DNA of 64,000 nt from Brevibacillus fluminis (GCF_003710825.1 NZ_RHHQ01000004.1:248001-312000); one strand, 5' to 3'. Positions 1 to 8,550 are shown, numbered from the stretch's first letter. Numbers and translations are program-made. The notes: a model not told the origin generated them from the letters alone.

Positions 1-1817
1 GCCATCTGTGCCAACCGGCAAATCGCATCTTCGACTTCCCCAGGCGCTACCATCATCAAGTCCGCTAATTCATCTACGATTACAACAATATAAGGGAGCG
101 CGGCTGCGTTTCCTTCCTGCTCGCGGATCATCTGATTATACATCTCGATGTTACGGCTTCCGTTTTTGGCGAACAGGTTGTAGCGTCTTTCCATTTCGCT
201 TACGACTTTTTTCAACGCAACGGATGCTCTGCGAGGGTCCGTTACGACCGGTGCGAGCAGATGAGGAATTCCGTTGTACACGTTCAATTCGACCATTTTC
301 GGGTCGATCATCATCAGCTTCACTTCATCAGGGGTTGCCTTGAACAAGATACTCATGATCAAGCCATTGATGCATACCGATTTTCCGCTTCCGGTCGCGC
401 CCGCTACCAGCAAGTGGGGCATCTTCGCCAAGTCCGCGACAATTGGTTCTCCTGAGATGTCGCGCCCAAGGGCGGTCGTCAATTTTGCCGGCGAGTCTTT
501 GTACTTCCCTTCCTCCAACACCTCCCGCAGTGAAACTACTGCTACTTCCGCATTAGGAACCTCGATCCCGATCGCTGATTTCCCTGGAATGGGTGCCTCG
601 ATACGAATGTCTTTCGCCGCAAGCGCAAGTGCCAGGTCGTCGGTAAGGCTGACGATTCTGCTTACCTTCACACCCGTTGCAGGCTGTACTTCATATCGTG
701 TAACCGCTGGTCCACGGTGTACCGCAGATACGGATGCCTGCACACCAAAGCTTTTCAGGGTCTGCACCAGCTTGTCCGCATTGGACTGCAGATCCGTTTC
801 TTTGCCCGATACATGTGACTTCAGGCGCTGCAACATGGAGAGATTCGGCATGATGTACGGTTTAACTTCGATTTGTTCCTTAATTTCAATATCTGCAAAT
901 AACGCATCGTCCGTATCAAGCGTGGTATCTTCCGCTGATTTGGCTTTTTTCTCTACTTGCGGTGGCCTTAGGTCTTGTCCTTCCGCTCGTGCCTCTTCGA
1001 TGAGACGATCGGCAAAATCGTGGATTACGAGCTGGGCCGCTTGGTTTTCTTCAACTGGCTCCTCTTCATCTACATGCGCATCGTCATTAGGCTGGAAGGT
1101 GTCTTGGATCGCAATCGGTTTTTTCTGGCTTTCTTCTTTTTTGGCTGCAGCACGTTCCGCCGACTGTTGCTTTCGTTTTTCCGACTCTTCCTGCAGCAGC
1201 TGGACAGAATCCTTCACCGACTCTTTGATTTTGCGATAGCTTTCAGAACACTTGGTTCGGATGAAGATCAGAATATCCACATAGGAGAGCTTGAGCAAAA
1301 ACATGACCCCGATCAGGAACAGCAGCACGATGATCAGGCCGGTGCCGACCGAGCCAACCAATGTGTTGCTGATGGTGAAGAACACCGCTCCTGTCATGCC
1401 TCCTCCAACGCCGGTCGTCGATACTTTTTGGCTTTGGTCCATCAGCAAACGGTCCCATGTTGCCCGAATCATATTCTGATCGGCATATTTGCCGTCAGCG
1501 GTTACCATTTTATAGAGTAACAAATGGTCCCACATCAAAATGCCAAGTAAAATCAGCAGCGTCCCAAACAGCTGAGGCGTTATCCGTGGCATTTTACGGG
1601 TGAACATCATATGTATGGCGACGGCAATCATGATGATCGGCAAAACGAAATCCCAGGAGCCTGCAAAAAATCGAAAGAGGAACGCAAGCACGTGTTTGCC
1701 CAACCAGCCGCTTTCCAGCAAGCCGATCAAAGAAACAGCGATGATTATCAATCCGATAAGCTCTACCTTGACAACCGAGGACCATGCCGGTTTAGGCGGG
1801 TGTTTCTCTTTTCTCAC
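1..1817 (-). CDS. spoIIIE: DNA translocase SpoIIIE/FtsK (partial, C-terminus beyond window)
   Basis: Septal ATP-driven DNA pump that moves the chromosome into the forespore during sporulation. The first 605 codons are present. The start is a GTG with AAAGGAGG about 7 nt upstream, just after 1817. The N-terminus has several hydrophobic segments (about residues 17-190), then a charged Lys/Glu/Gln-rich linker, then the FtsK motor with a Walker A motif GATGSGKS around residues 473-480 (Lys479) and a hydrophobic [11 protein letters not shown]alker B strand near the left edge. The RecA-like C-terminal half and the gamma DNA-reading domain would lie outside the window. Assignment to SpoIIIE rather than the paralogue SftA rests on its position downstream of tepA-ylzJ, as in B. 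subtilis, and on the membrane segments. It is separated from ylzJ by a terminator and probably has its own promoter. Confidence 0.93.
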   Translation of the reverse strand, partial: MRKEKHPPKPAWSSVVKVELIGLIIIAVSLIGLLESGWLGKHVLAFLFRFFAGSWDFVLPIIMIAVAIHMMFTRKMPRITPQLFGTLLILLGILMWDHLLLYKMVTADGKYADQNMIRATWDRLLMDQSQKVSTTGVGGGMTGAVFFTISNTLVGSVGTGLIIVLLFLIGVMFLLKLSYVDILIFIRTKCSESYRKIKESVKDSVQLLQEESEKRKQQSAERAAAKKEESQKKPIAIQDTFQPNDDAHVDEEEPVEENQAAQLVIHDFADRLIEEARAEGQDLRPPQVEKKAKSAEDTTLDTDDALFADIEIKEQIEVKPYIMPNLSMLQRLKSHVSGKETDLQSNADKLVQTLKSFGVQASVSAVHRGPAVTRYEVQPATGVKVSRIVSLTDDLALALAAKDIRIEAPIPGKSAIGIEVPNAEVAVVSLREVLEEGKYKDSPAKLTTALGRDISGEPIVADLAKMPHLLVAGATGSGKSVCINGLIMSILFKATPDEVKLMMIDPKMVELNVYNGIPHLLAPVVTDPRRASVALKKVVSEMERRYNLFAKNGSRNIEMYNQMIREQEGNAAALPYIVVIVDELADLMMVAPGEVEDAICRLAQM

Positions 1818-2113
1818 TGGCACGCCTCCTTTTCATTCTTCTGAAATCTGCGCAGCAAAACCCTTGCTGCAGCAAGCCTAATTTCAAGTATAGCACAGGA
1901 AAATAAAAGAAATACAGGACATCATGGCGACAAATCGGGTCGAAAAATGATGGGACAATCGATCGATCCTCACACGCTGTTCCCCCATGACCAGTGCCAA
2001 AGGACTGGAATTCTCCCTAGTTTTGCTCGAAATGATCAGCTAGCATACAAGAAAACGGGTGCTTTATTGCAACACTACGATGGAAGTTTCGCCCATAGAA
2101 TGTATGTTCTTAT

Positions 2114-2143
2114 ATTTTAACGAATGAAAGACAGTAAATGCAA
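2114..2143 (-). promoter_or_regulatory. Candidate sigma-A promoter for spoIIIE
   Basis: On the minus strand TTGCAT (2143-2138), an 18-bp spacer and TAAAAT (2119-2114). It lies downstream of the ylzJ terminator and upstream of spoIIIE, but would give a leader of about 290 nt, so the assignment is tentative. Confidence 0.35.
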
Positions 2144-2209
2144 ATAAAAAAATTTGTTGTTTGGCTTTGTTTTTTGTAACTATTTGTAACCCCATCAATC
2201 GCCATATAC

Positions 2210-2240
2210 AAAAAATACACCCGTCAGAACGAACGGGTGT
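2210..2240 (-). terminator. Terminator of the tepA-ylzJ unit
   Basis: Perfect 8-bp stem ACACCCGT/ACGGGTGT with an 8-nt loop, followed on the minus strand by ATTTTTTGT. It lies 50 bp past the ylzJ stop codon. Confidence 0.85.
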
Positions 2241-2289
2241 TTATTGCTAGAAACATTTGCTGTTCATTCGTTTTGCCGCAGCTCCTTTT

Positions 2290-2520
2290 TTATCCACCCA
2301 AGTCCGGCCGAAAATAAATTTTTTGGCCTGGTGCAAAGCGCGGATTCAAATAATCTTGCGGATTGGGGCTGATGAGGCGAATGATTTTCCCTTCAAACGT
2401 TCCGGTTGATTCAACCATCATCGTAACATCGCCAAACGTAAGCTCTTGCACTTTCTGCTCATCCACAGCTTCCTGGTTTTCAAAAATATATTCCAGCGGC
2501 ATCGTCGTATACATGATCAT
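2290..2520 (-). CDS. ylzJ: YlzJ-like family protein
   Basis: A 76-residue protein of the small YlzJ-like family, found next to tepA and spoIIIE in Bacillales; no biochemical role is established. It starts MIMYTTMP and ends with a Phe-Arg-Pro-Asp motif before a short Gly tail, with no signal peptide or membrane segment. The ATG overlaps the tepA stop in an ATGA arrangement, so translation is probably coupled to tepA. A second in-frame ATG two codons later is an alternative start. It is the last gene before a strong terminator. Confidence 0.85.
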   Translation of the reverse strand: MIMYTTMPLEYIFENQEAVDEQKVQELTFGDVTMMVESTGTFEGKIIRLISPNPQDYLNPRFAPGQKIYFRPDLGG

Positions 2521-3305
2521 TGCAGAATCTTCTCCTCTTTGCGCTTCGCAATCAGTTCGTTCAGCTTTGCCAACGCTCTGCCCAAGCCCCCCACTTCATC
2601 AATCAGCCCGTACTTGACCGCATCCGCGCCGATTACATTCGTCCCGATATCGCGACTCAACTCTCCAGTGCGCAGCATCAAGTCTTTGAACTGCTCTTCC
2701 GTGATATTGGAATGCCTCGAAACGAATTGGACAACACGATCCTGCATTTTATCCAGATATTCAAACGTTTGTGGAACGCCGATCACCAATCCCGTCAAGC
2801 GAATCGGATGAATCGTCATCGTTGCCGTTTCCGTGATCATCGAGTAATCGCCCGATACCGCGATCGGCACCCCGATACTGTGTCCACCGCCCAATACGAG
2901 CGTCACAACCGGCTTCGAAAGGGAGGAAATGATTTCGGCCAATGCCAGCCCAGCTTCCACGTCACCGCCTACCGTATTCAAAATGACGAGCACGCCTTCA
3001 ATCTTGGAATTTTGCTCGGCAGCTACCAATTGCGGGATCAGATGCTCATATTTCGTCGTTTTGTTTTGAGGAGGTAGCTGGATGTGCCCCTCCACTTGAC
3101 CAATGATGGTCAGGCAGTAAATATTGCTTTCCAGCTGTGGCACATTTGTTTGCCCAAGCTGTGTAATGGAATCAAGAATACGTTTCTTGGAATCGTCAGT
3201 GCCAGCTCCTTCATCGGTTGTTGCAGGCTGTTGCGGCTGCTCCTGACCTTGACGATTCATTGGATGCGAGGTGTTTAGGTGCGGCGGGAACTCATTGTTC
3301 GGCAT
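2517..3305 (-). CDS. tepA: ClpP-like serine protease TepA (translocation-enhancing protein)
   Basis: A 262-residue ClpP-fold peptidase; in B. subtilis TepA has been linked to enhanced protein translocation and to degradation of small acid-soluble spore proteins. The first ~45 residues are a Gln/Pro-rich tail, then a ClpP/crotonase core. The segment [14 protein letters not shown] carries the presumed nucleophilic Ser, and TIHPIRL follows at the usual place of the His region. [15 protein letters not shown] resembles the oxyanion strand of ClpP. The start is supported by AAGGAGG 7 nt before the ATG. It is translationally coupled to ylzJ and precedes spoIIIE as in B. subtilis. Confidence 0.9.
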   Translation of the reverse strand: MPNNEFPPHLNTSHPMNRQGQEQPQQPATTDEGAGTDDSKKRILDSITQLGQTNVPQLESNIYCLTIIGQVEGHIQLPPQNKTTKYEHLIPQLVAAEQNSKIEGVLVILNTVGGDVEAGLALAEIISSLSKPVVTLVLGGGHSIGVPIAVSGDYSMITETATMTIHPIRLTGLVIGVPQTFEYLDKMQDRVVQFVSRHSNITEEQFKDLMLRTGELSRDIGTNVIGADAVKYGLIDEVGGLGRALAKLNELIAKRKEEKILQ

Positions 3306-3488
3306 GTAGGTACCTCCTTTGCTGTCCTACATAGTATGGATTGCCTGCCAGAAATAATGCACCTCCACATTTGGGCACCCTATCAATGCAGCTTGTTTTT
3401 TCACTCCTGATGCTCCCGGCAACAACTGCATGCATATCCCCTGATTCAAAGAAACACATTAGTAATAAACGAATTGAGGTGAACAGTC

Positions 3489-3716
3489 ATGAACGGCATG
3501 CAATTGGTCGAGTTCCTTAGAACCACCGAAGACAAGATCATGCATATCCACCGGGCAATCGACCATATCAGTAGCAATGATGAACTGAAAGAATCGGTGG
3601 CTGTTTTAACAGAAGTGATAAAGGATTATCAGATCCAAACCGAAAAAGTGAAGGGGAAACTGCAGAGCATCGAGGTTGGTGACCAGCACCAACAACAACA
3701 GCAGCAGTACCGGTAA
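3489..3716 (+). CDS. Small Gln-tailed helical protein, function unknown
   Basis: A 75-residue ORF on the strand opposite its neighbours. A GAGGTG ribosome binding site 6 nt before the ATG and a terminator directly after the stop support it as a real gene. The sequence is amphipathic and probably all helical, acidic/basic mixed, ending in a Gln-rich tail (HQQQQQQYR). It has no Cys, signal peptide or membrane segment. It might be a sporulation or coat-associated small protein, since a sigma-G-like element (TGCATA, 18 bp, CACATTA) lies at 3431-3461, but that is weak. I do not recognise the family. Confidence 0.6.
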   Translation: MNGMQLVEFLRTTEDKIMHIHRAIDHISSNDELKESVAVLTEVIKDYQIQTEKVKGKLQSIEVGDQHQQQQQQYR

Positions 3717-3723
3717 GAAATGA

Positions 3724-3761
3724 AAAAGCCGAACTTCTCGCAAACATGAGGTTCGGCTTTT
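3724..3761. terminator. Bidirectional terminator between the 75-aa gene and the LysR gene
   Basis: Thirteen-bp stem AAAAGCCGAACTT/AGGTTCGGCTTTT (one G-U pair) with a 12-nt loop and T-runs on both sides. It serves the plus-strand gene ending at 3716 and the minus-strand regulator ending at 3782. Confidence 0.88.
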
Positions 3762-3781
3762 CTCATTGCTTCGTTTCCATC

Positions 3782-4675
3782 TTACGGACCTGAATTGCGC
3801 ATTTGGATAAGATGGCTTACGGCTTTTTGCGCGGCCGGTGTCAGTGTGTCCTGTTTGCGCGTATGCAGCGTCACGGGATTTTTCAGGCAAAGATGCGATA
3901 CCGTCACCTGAGCCACATCATGACGTTGAATCGACTCGCTTGCCTCCATCGCAGATACGAGTGCCGCGCCGTATCCTGCCATGACCGCGCGAATCGTTTC
4001 GTGCAGTCCATTGCACAGAATCGCGGCAAGCGGCATGCTGACTCTCTGGGCATTGCACAGTGCCAGCAGCTGCTCGCGCGTCGAACTGCCTTCCTCCCGC
4101 AACACAAACGGCTCTTTCAGCAGCTCCTCCAGCGTCACCTCTCTTTGTGCAAACTTATGATCCTTCGGGACGATGAACACAAACTCATCCTCATACAGCT
4201 CCTCACGATTTGTGTCGGACAACATTTCTCCACCGCCGATCACCGCGACATCAGCCTTGTATTGCAGTAGATGTTCAATCGCGGTCTTGGCATTGCAAGT
4301 GATCAAGCTAACCTCAATCCTTCGATTTTGCTTCTGGAAGGACGCAAGCCACCCGGGAAGTAAAAAATTCGCCGGCATATAAGTCGCAGCGATCGTAATT
4401 TTGCCCAGTTTCCCCTGTTTGTACGTGTTTACCATTTGCCCCATTTCCGCTTCCAGTGAAAACAGCCGCTCCGCCTGTGCTGCAAGCATTTCCCCTGCTT
4501 CCGTCAGCACGATTCCTCTGCCTTTTGGAGCTAGCAGCTGAAGTTCCAATTCCGTTTCTAGATTCCGGATTTGTCCTGTGACTGCCGGCTGGCTGATCCG
4601 AAGATCCTCTGCCGCCCGCGTGACACTGCCCTTTTTTGCGACATGATAAAAAAGGCGAAGCGCATATAAATTCAT
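3782..4675 (-). CDS. LysR-family transcriptional regulator divergent from thrC
   Basis: A 297-residue LTTR. The start MNLYALRLFYHV is chosen because AAGGAG lies 8 nt upstream and because LTTRs begin this way; an in-frame ATG 15 codons earlier has no comparable site. The N-terminal winged helix-turn-helix spans residues ~1-60 (VTRAAEDLRISQPAVTGQI is the recognition region). The rest is a substrate-binding domain with the usual LTTR stretch near residue 90. The inducer is unknown. Divergent orientation from threonine synthase and an LTTR-type operator between them (4703-4717) suggest that it controls thrC and itself. It resembles CysL/YwfK-type regulators only in general architecture. Confidence 0.9.
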   Translation of the reverse strand: MNLYALRLFYHVAKKGSVTRAAEDLRISQPAVTGQIRNLETELELQLLAPKGRGIVLTEAGEMLAAQAERLFSLEAEMGQMVNTYKQGKLGKITIAATYMPANFLLPGWLASFQKQNRRIEVSLITCNAKTAIEHLLQYKADVAVIGGGEMLSDTNREELYEDEFVFIVPKDHKFAQREVTLEELLKEPFVLREEGSSTREQLLALCNAQRVSMPLAAILCNGLHETIRAVMAGYGAALVSAMEASESIQRHDVAQVTVSHLCLKNPVTLHTRKQDTLTPAAQKAVSHLIQMRNSGP

Positions 4676-4702
4676 CGGTATACTCCTTCGCATTGACCAT
4701 TC

Positions 4703-4717
4703 ATCAGTTTTTCTGAT
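4703..4717. promoter_or_regulatory. LysR-type operator (ATC-N9-GAT / T-N11-A dyad)
   Basis: Perfect dyad ATCAG-TTTTT-CTGAT, which contains the classic LTTR T-N11-A core. It lies 28 bp upstream of the LysR start codon and about 107 bp upstream of the thrC ATG, the normal place for an autoregulating divergent LTTR. Confidence 0.6.
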
Positions 4718-4823
4718 CATTCCCTAAAGAAACGGTATTCGATTTATGTTCCGGTCTCCCTTATTCTAAGCTTGCATCTGTCAGAATACAACGAAAACGC
4801 GATAACGGGAGGTTCGATCGAAC

Positions 4824-6071
4824 ATGAAGTTCGTCTGTATCGATTGTCAAAAAGAAATGCCCGCCTCTACCAATACATTTACTTGCAAATGTGGAGGACT
4901 GCTTGAAGTGGTTCATGATTTTAGCCGCATTGATTCCGAACAACTGAAGCACGTTTTTACTCAAAGGCTATCCTTGCGAACAACACCGTTCGCAAGCGGG
5001 GTCTGGCGGTACAAAGAACTGATTTTCCCTGAACTGGAGGATCGTTTCATCACGACCAAATATGAAGGCAACACCGGCCTGTACACACCAGTAAAACTCC
5101 AAGAATATACGGGCATTCAACAGCTTTATGTGAAAGCACAGAGTGAAAACCCAAGTGGTTCCTTCAAAGATAACGGAATGACAGTTGCGGTGTCGCACGG
5201 ACGTTCCCTCGGATTTTCCCGATTCGCGTGCAGTTCGACCGGAAACACCTCATCGTCGCTAGCGATGTATGCAGCGCTTGCAGGCGGCGAGTCTTACGTG
5301 TACGTTCCGCAAAACCGCATCTCGCAAAACAAAGTATTACAGACGTTGGCCTACGGTGCTAACGTGATCCGGTTTGACGGCACATACGATGACGGGATTC
5401 GCTTTTTGCGCGATCACGCAGAAGAACTCGGTCTATATGTGTGCAATTCTGTTAACCCGATGCGAATTGAAGGGCAAAAAAGCATTATTTATGAAATCGC
5501 TCAAACGCTGGAATGGAAGCTGCCCGATTGGATCGTAGTACCAGGCGGAGCTTTAAGCAATGCGACCGCCTTGGGAAAAGGGCTTCACGATCTCTACACG
5601 CTCGGTTTCATCGATAAGCTCCCCCGGGTTGCGATCGTGCAAGCCGTTGGCGCGAGCCCTTTTCACCGAATGGTCGTGCAAAAGCTTGATGCATTAGAGC
5701 CCGAACTGTCGCCGCAAACGGTTGCCTCCGCGCTCAACATCGGGAATCCGCCCAGCTGGAAAAAAGCACTGCGCATGATTGAAGCCACAAATGGGGTGAC
5801 AATCGCGGTCTCTGACGTGGAAATTTTGGATGCAAAAGCGATGGTTGATCAATCCGGAATCGGCTGTGAACCGGCTTCTGCCGCCACGATCGCCGGGCTG
5901 CGTGCACTAATCGAATCAAACGTCATCGATAAAGAGGAGTCTGCCCTCTGCATTCTGACCGGAAACATGCTGAAAGATACGGACACCCTCTACCAGTACC
6001 ACCTCGGAGAAACACCTGGCCGTTTTCAGCGAACGATCCAAAATAGCACACTAAATCCTTCATCGACTTAA
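4824..6071 (+). CDS. thrC: Threonine synthase with N-terminal Cys motif
   Basis: PLP enzyme converting O-phosphohomoserine to threonine. It has 415 residues. The N-terminus has CxxC (Cys5, Cys8) and CxC (Cys21, Cys23), a zinc-ribbon-like start found in many threonine synthases of this type. The PLP lysine is Lys115 in the SGSFKDNGM motif, and VPGGALSNA forms the cofactor phosphate loop. GGGAGG lies 12 nt before the ATG. It stands alone, away from hom and thrB, with a divergent LysR regulator. Other fold-type II PLP enzymes (for example diaminopropionate or cysteate synthases) share this architecture, so threonine synthase is the likely but not proven substrate assignment. Confidence 0.85.
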   Translation: MKFVCIDCQKEMPASTNTFTCKCGGLLEVVHDFSRIDSEQLKHVFTQRLSLRTTPFASGVWRYKELIFPELEDRFITTKYEGNTGLYTPVKLQEYTGIQQLYVKAQSENPSGSFKDNGMTVAVSHGRSLGFSRFACSSTGNTSSSLAMYAALAGGESYVYVPQNRISQNKVLQTLAYGANVIRFDGTYDDGIRFLRDHAEELGLYVCNSVNPMRIEGQKSIIYEIAQTLEWKLPDWIVVPGGALSNATALGKGLHDLYTLGFIDKLPRVAIVQAVGASPFHRMVVQKLDALEPELSPQTVASALNIGNPPSWKKALRMIEATNGVTIAVSDVEILDAKAMVDQSGIGCEPASAATIAGLRALIESNVIDKEESALCILTGNMLKDTDTLYQYHLGETPGRFQRTIQNSTLNPSST

Positions 6072-6108
6072 ATTTTATTTCTCTTTATTATCCTTTTCCC
6101 AACACGCG

Positions 6109-6133
6109 AAAAAGCCTATTCCGACAGGTTTTT
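6109..6133 (+). terminator. Weak terminator after thrC
   Basis: Stem AAAAGCCT/AGGTTTTT with an 8-nt loop, running into TTTTTC on the plus strand, 38 bp past the thrC stop. The stem is short and AT-rich at its base. Confidence 0.45.
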
Positions 6134-6191
6134 CACTTTGGGTGAAACTTTTCCTAACACAATTCGTATACTATAAAAAAACTTTTACGTA

Positions 6192-6221
6192 TTGCCTATA
6201 CGCTTTGTCCGGGTGTACACT
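6192..6221 (+). promoter_or_regulatory. Candidate promoter of the two-gene small membrane ORF unit
   Basis: TTGCCT (6192-6197), an 18-bp spacer and TACACT (6216-6221); the start site would fall about 25 nt before the ATG at 6254. A TATACT near 6163 without a clear -35 is an alternative. Confidence 0.35.
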
Positions 6222-6253
6222 AGGAACCACAACAGGAAGGGAGGTGACTCGTC

Positions 6254-6523
6254 ATGGAAGATCTTTTGCTATACGTAAGTTTTGACGAGGTCATCTCGTG
6301 GTTTGTCTTCCTTTGTGGTGCGGTTGCTCCTTTCATCGTGATCGGTCGGGTGCAAATTTCTGCGTCCCGTAATACGCTTGAGCTGAAACAGGCGTTTGAA
6401 AAGAACATCAACCCGGTTCTGGTTGAGCGCTATCCGTCACTTGCACCTTTGTATCATGCTTTAACGATTCGCTCCGATCTAGATGGTGATCCATACCCTT
6501 TAGCATTGTTTTTCCATCCCTAA
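6254..6523 (+). CDS. Small predicted membrane protein, function unknown
   Basis: An 89-residue ORF with a strong GGGAGGTG ribosome binding site 7 nt before the ATG. Residues ~13-33 form one membrane segment (WFVFLCGAVAPFIVIG) followed by a positively charged Arg, then a soluble C-terminal region with several Pro and Asp residues ending PLALFFHP. It is followed after 26 bp by a second small hydrophobic ORF with its own strong site, and the pair ends at a terminator, so they appear to be a bicistronic unit. I do not recognise the family; a membrane-targeted small regulator or a sporulation peptide are guesses. Confidence 0.6.
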   Translation: MEDLLLYVSFDEVISWFVFLCGAVAPFIVIGRVQISASRNTLELKQAFEKNINPVLVERYPSLAPLYHALTIRSDLDGDPYPLALFFHP

Positions 6524-6549
6524 CTTTAACTAACAAGGAGGAAAACACA

Positions 6550-6681
6550 ATGTTTAAAATTATCGGAGAGGTATTGCTTTTCGCATTCGCACTACCAATG
6601 ATCGGTTACCAAACTTTCATGGGATTCGAAGCCTTGATTGACGTAGCCGCACAAGTTTCCGAATACGCACGAATCAAATAA
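6550..6681 (+). CDS. 43-aa hydrophobic peptide, function unknown
   Basis: Short ORF beginning MFKIIGEVLLFAFALP and ending YARIK. A canonical AAGGAGG lies 8 nt before the ATG, and a strong terminator begins 9 nt after the stop. Residues ~4-24 are hydrophobic, and the C-terminal half could form an amphipathic helix (ALIDVAAQVSEYARI). It is paired with the 89-residue membrane ORF just upstream. The strong translation signals make it more credible than most ORFs of this size. No family is recognised. Confidence 0.55.
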   Translation: MFKIIGEVLLFAFALPMIGYQTFMGFEALIDVAAQVSEYARIK

Positions 6682-6689
6682 ATCTTTAG

Positions 6690-6725
6690 AAGCATCTGGA
6701 TTGCACCACGTCCGGATGCTTCTTT
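6690..6725 (+). terminator. Terminator of the small membrane ORF unit
   Basis: Eleven-bp stem AAGCATCTGGA/TCCGGATGCTT (one G-U pair) with a 10-nt loop, followed by CTTTTCAT on the plus strand. Confidence 0.85.
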
Positions 6726-6740
6726 TCATACATAATATAA

Positions 6741-6764
6741 AAAACCGGACCTGATTCGGTCCGG
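6741..6764 (-). terminator. Terminator of rnjB
   Basis: Stem CCGGACC/GGTCCGG with a 6-nt loop, followed on the minus strand by GTTTTTTAT; 13 bp after the rnjB stop codon. It is convergent with the terminator at 6690-6725. Confidence 0.88.
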
Positions 6765-6776
6765 CTTCTATTACAG

Positions 6777-8453
6777 TCACACTTCCATAATGATCGGCAA
6801 AATCATTGGGCGACGACGCGTTTGTTCATAAAGGTAGCGTCCCAATGTATCCTTCACATTATTTTTCAATGATGACCATTCATTTACGTTTTCTTCCATA
6901 CATTTCACAAGTGTTTGGGTGACAATACGATTCGCTTCATCCAACAGTTCTTCCGATTCGCGGACATACACGAAGCCGCGCGAAATGATGTCAGGGCCTG
7001 ACAGGATCGTACCGTTTTGTTTGCTAAGCGTAACGACAACGACCAGAATTCCGTCCTGAGACAGTAATTTTCGATCGCGCAATACGATATTTCCAACATC
7101 CCCAACGCCGAGTCCATCGATCAGCACATTGCCGGAATGCACTTTCGGACCATAGCGGGCCTTGCCACCTGCGAATTCAACCGTATCCCCGTTATCCAAC
7201 AGGAAAATGTTTTCTTCTGGCACTCCCACCTGTTCCGCTAGGACCCCATGCATTCTGAGCATGCGATACTCGCCGTGAACCGGGATGAAATATTTTGGTC
7301 TCATCAGGTTGAGCATTAAACGCAGCTCTTCCTGACTTCCGTGCCCAGACACGTGTACTGGTCCGCTCGGTCCATGACCGCCATAAATCACATCTGCGCC
7401 GATGCGGTACAGCTGATCGATGGTGCGAGAAATGTACTTTTCATTGCCTGGAATCGGTGTTGCTGCAATTATCACGGTATCCCCTGGAAGGATATCCACT
7501 TTCCGATGGGCGGATCGGGCCATGCGTGTGAGGGCCGACATCGGCTCTCCTTGACTTCCAGTTGATAAAATGACGACTCGATCAGCAGCGAGCTTGTTAA
7601 TTTCATCCGTATCCACAATAACGCCTTCCGGTACGTGAAGATAGCCCAAGTCTTTGCTGATGTTAATTACATTTACCATGCTCCGGCCCACTACAGCTAC
7701 TTTTCGGTTGAAAAGCATCGCTGCATCGAACACTTGCTGAATCCGATGCACATTTGATGCGAACGTGGAGACGATAATCCGTCCCGGTGCACGGTTAAAT
7801 ACATCCTTGATGGCCTCTCCTACCGAACGCTCTGATCCGGTAAAGCCCGGACGCTCGGCATTAGTGGAATCGGATAACAGGCAAAGCACGCCGCGTTCTC
7901 CGATCAAAGCCATTTTTGCCAAATCTGCTGCTTGTCCATTGACTGGTGTCTGGTCAAATTTGAAGTCACCGGTATGAACGACATAACCTTCTGGTGTTTC
8001 TACGCATACGCCCACGGTATCAGGAATACTATGGTTTGTACGGAAGAACGTCGCTTTCATGGAACCAAGCGTAATTTCCGACTCACTGTTAATCAGGATT
8101 CGCTTGGTATCCCCTAGTATACCCGCTTCTTTCAATTTTGCATCAATGAGACCTAAGGTGAGTTTGGTTGCGTATACGGGTACATTCAGGTGTTTCAAGA
8201 CATAGCTCAGACCGCCAATGTGGTCCTCGTGTCCGTGTGTAATGATAATCCCGCGCACTCGATCCCGATGTTCAAGCAAATAGGTGATATCGGGAATCAC
8301 CATGTCAATCCCCAGCATTTCCTCTTCTGGGAATTTCAAACCCGCATCGATCACGACAATATCATCGTCGCTCTCGATAACGTACATATTTTTCCCAATT
8401 TCGCCCACTCCGCCCAGTGCGAAAATGAGAACTCGATTAGTAACCTTTGCCAA
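6777..8453 (-). CDS. rnjB: Ribonuclease J (RNase J2-like by position)
   Basis: Metallo-beta-lactamase/beta-CASP ribonuclease with 5'-3' exo- and endonuclease activity on mRNA and rRNA precursors. At 558 residues it is full length. The zinc motif is H73-G-H75-E-D77-H78, and later His motifs (RTNHSIPD, VHTGDFKFD, PVHGEYRML) are all present. Position upstream of tepA matches B. subtilis rnjB (ymfA), which is the reason for calling it J2; the complete catalytic motif does not itself separate J1 from J2. AGGAGG lies about 8 nt before the ATG. It is a single-gene unit with its own promoter and terminator. Confidence 0.93.
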   Translation of the reverse strand: MAKVTNRVLIFALGGVGEIGKNMYVIESDDDIVVIDAGLKFPEEEMLGIDMVIPDITYLLEHRDRVRGIIITHGHEDHIGGLSYVLKHLNVPVYATKLTLGLIDAKLKEAGILGDTKRILINSESEITLGSMKATFFRTNHSIPDTVGVCVETPEGYVVHTGDFKFDQTPVNGQAADLAKMALIGERGVLCLLSDSTNAERPGFTGSERSVGEAIKDVFNRAPGRIIVSTFASNVHRIQQVFDAAMLFNRKVAVVGRSMVNVINISKDLGYLHVPEGVIVDTDEINKLAADRVVILSTGSQGEPMSALTRMARSAHRKVDILPGDTVIIAATPIPGNEKYISRTIDQLYRIGADVIYGGHGPSGPVHVSGHGSQEELRLMLNLMRPKYFIPVHGEYRMLRMHGVLAEQVGVPEENIFLLDNGDTVEFAGGKARYGPKVHSGNVLIDGLGVGDVGNIVLRDRKLLSQDGILVVVVTLSKQNGTILSGPDIISRGFVYVRESEELLDEANRIVTQTLVKCMEENVNEWSSLKNNVKDTLGRYLYEQTRRRPMILPIIMEV

Positions 8454-8520
8454 AAAAGAAACCTCCTATAATTCGTTGCGTTACTGCATTACAAAAGACC
8501 GCCCCAAATCACTTACCCTC

Positions 8521-8550
8521 ATTATATCCGAAAACAAAACGATAACACAA
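8521..8550 (-). promoter_or_regulatory. Sigma-A promoter of rnjB
   Basis: Minus strand TTGTGT (8550-8545), 18 bp, consensus TATAAT (8526-8521), between the dapA terminator and rnjB. Confidence 0.65.

Larger units (their letters stand above)
1818..2289. other. Long intergenic region / spoIIIE leader
   Basis: About 470 bp without a credible gene. It contains the ylzJ terminator near 2210-2240, a candidate sigma-A promoter at 2114-2143 and then roughly 290 bp before the spoIIIE GTG. Inside that stretch are a short inverted repeat CCAGT/ACTGG near 1990-2008 and a palindrome CTTGCTGCAGCAAG near 1862-1875. An extended -10-like TGTGCTATACT lies near 1888-1899 but has no good -35, so a second, closer promoter is possible. 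I recognise no riboswitch family. Confidence 0.5.
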
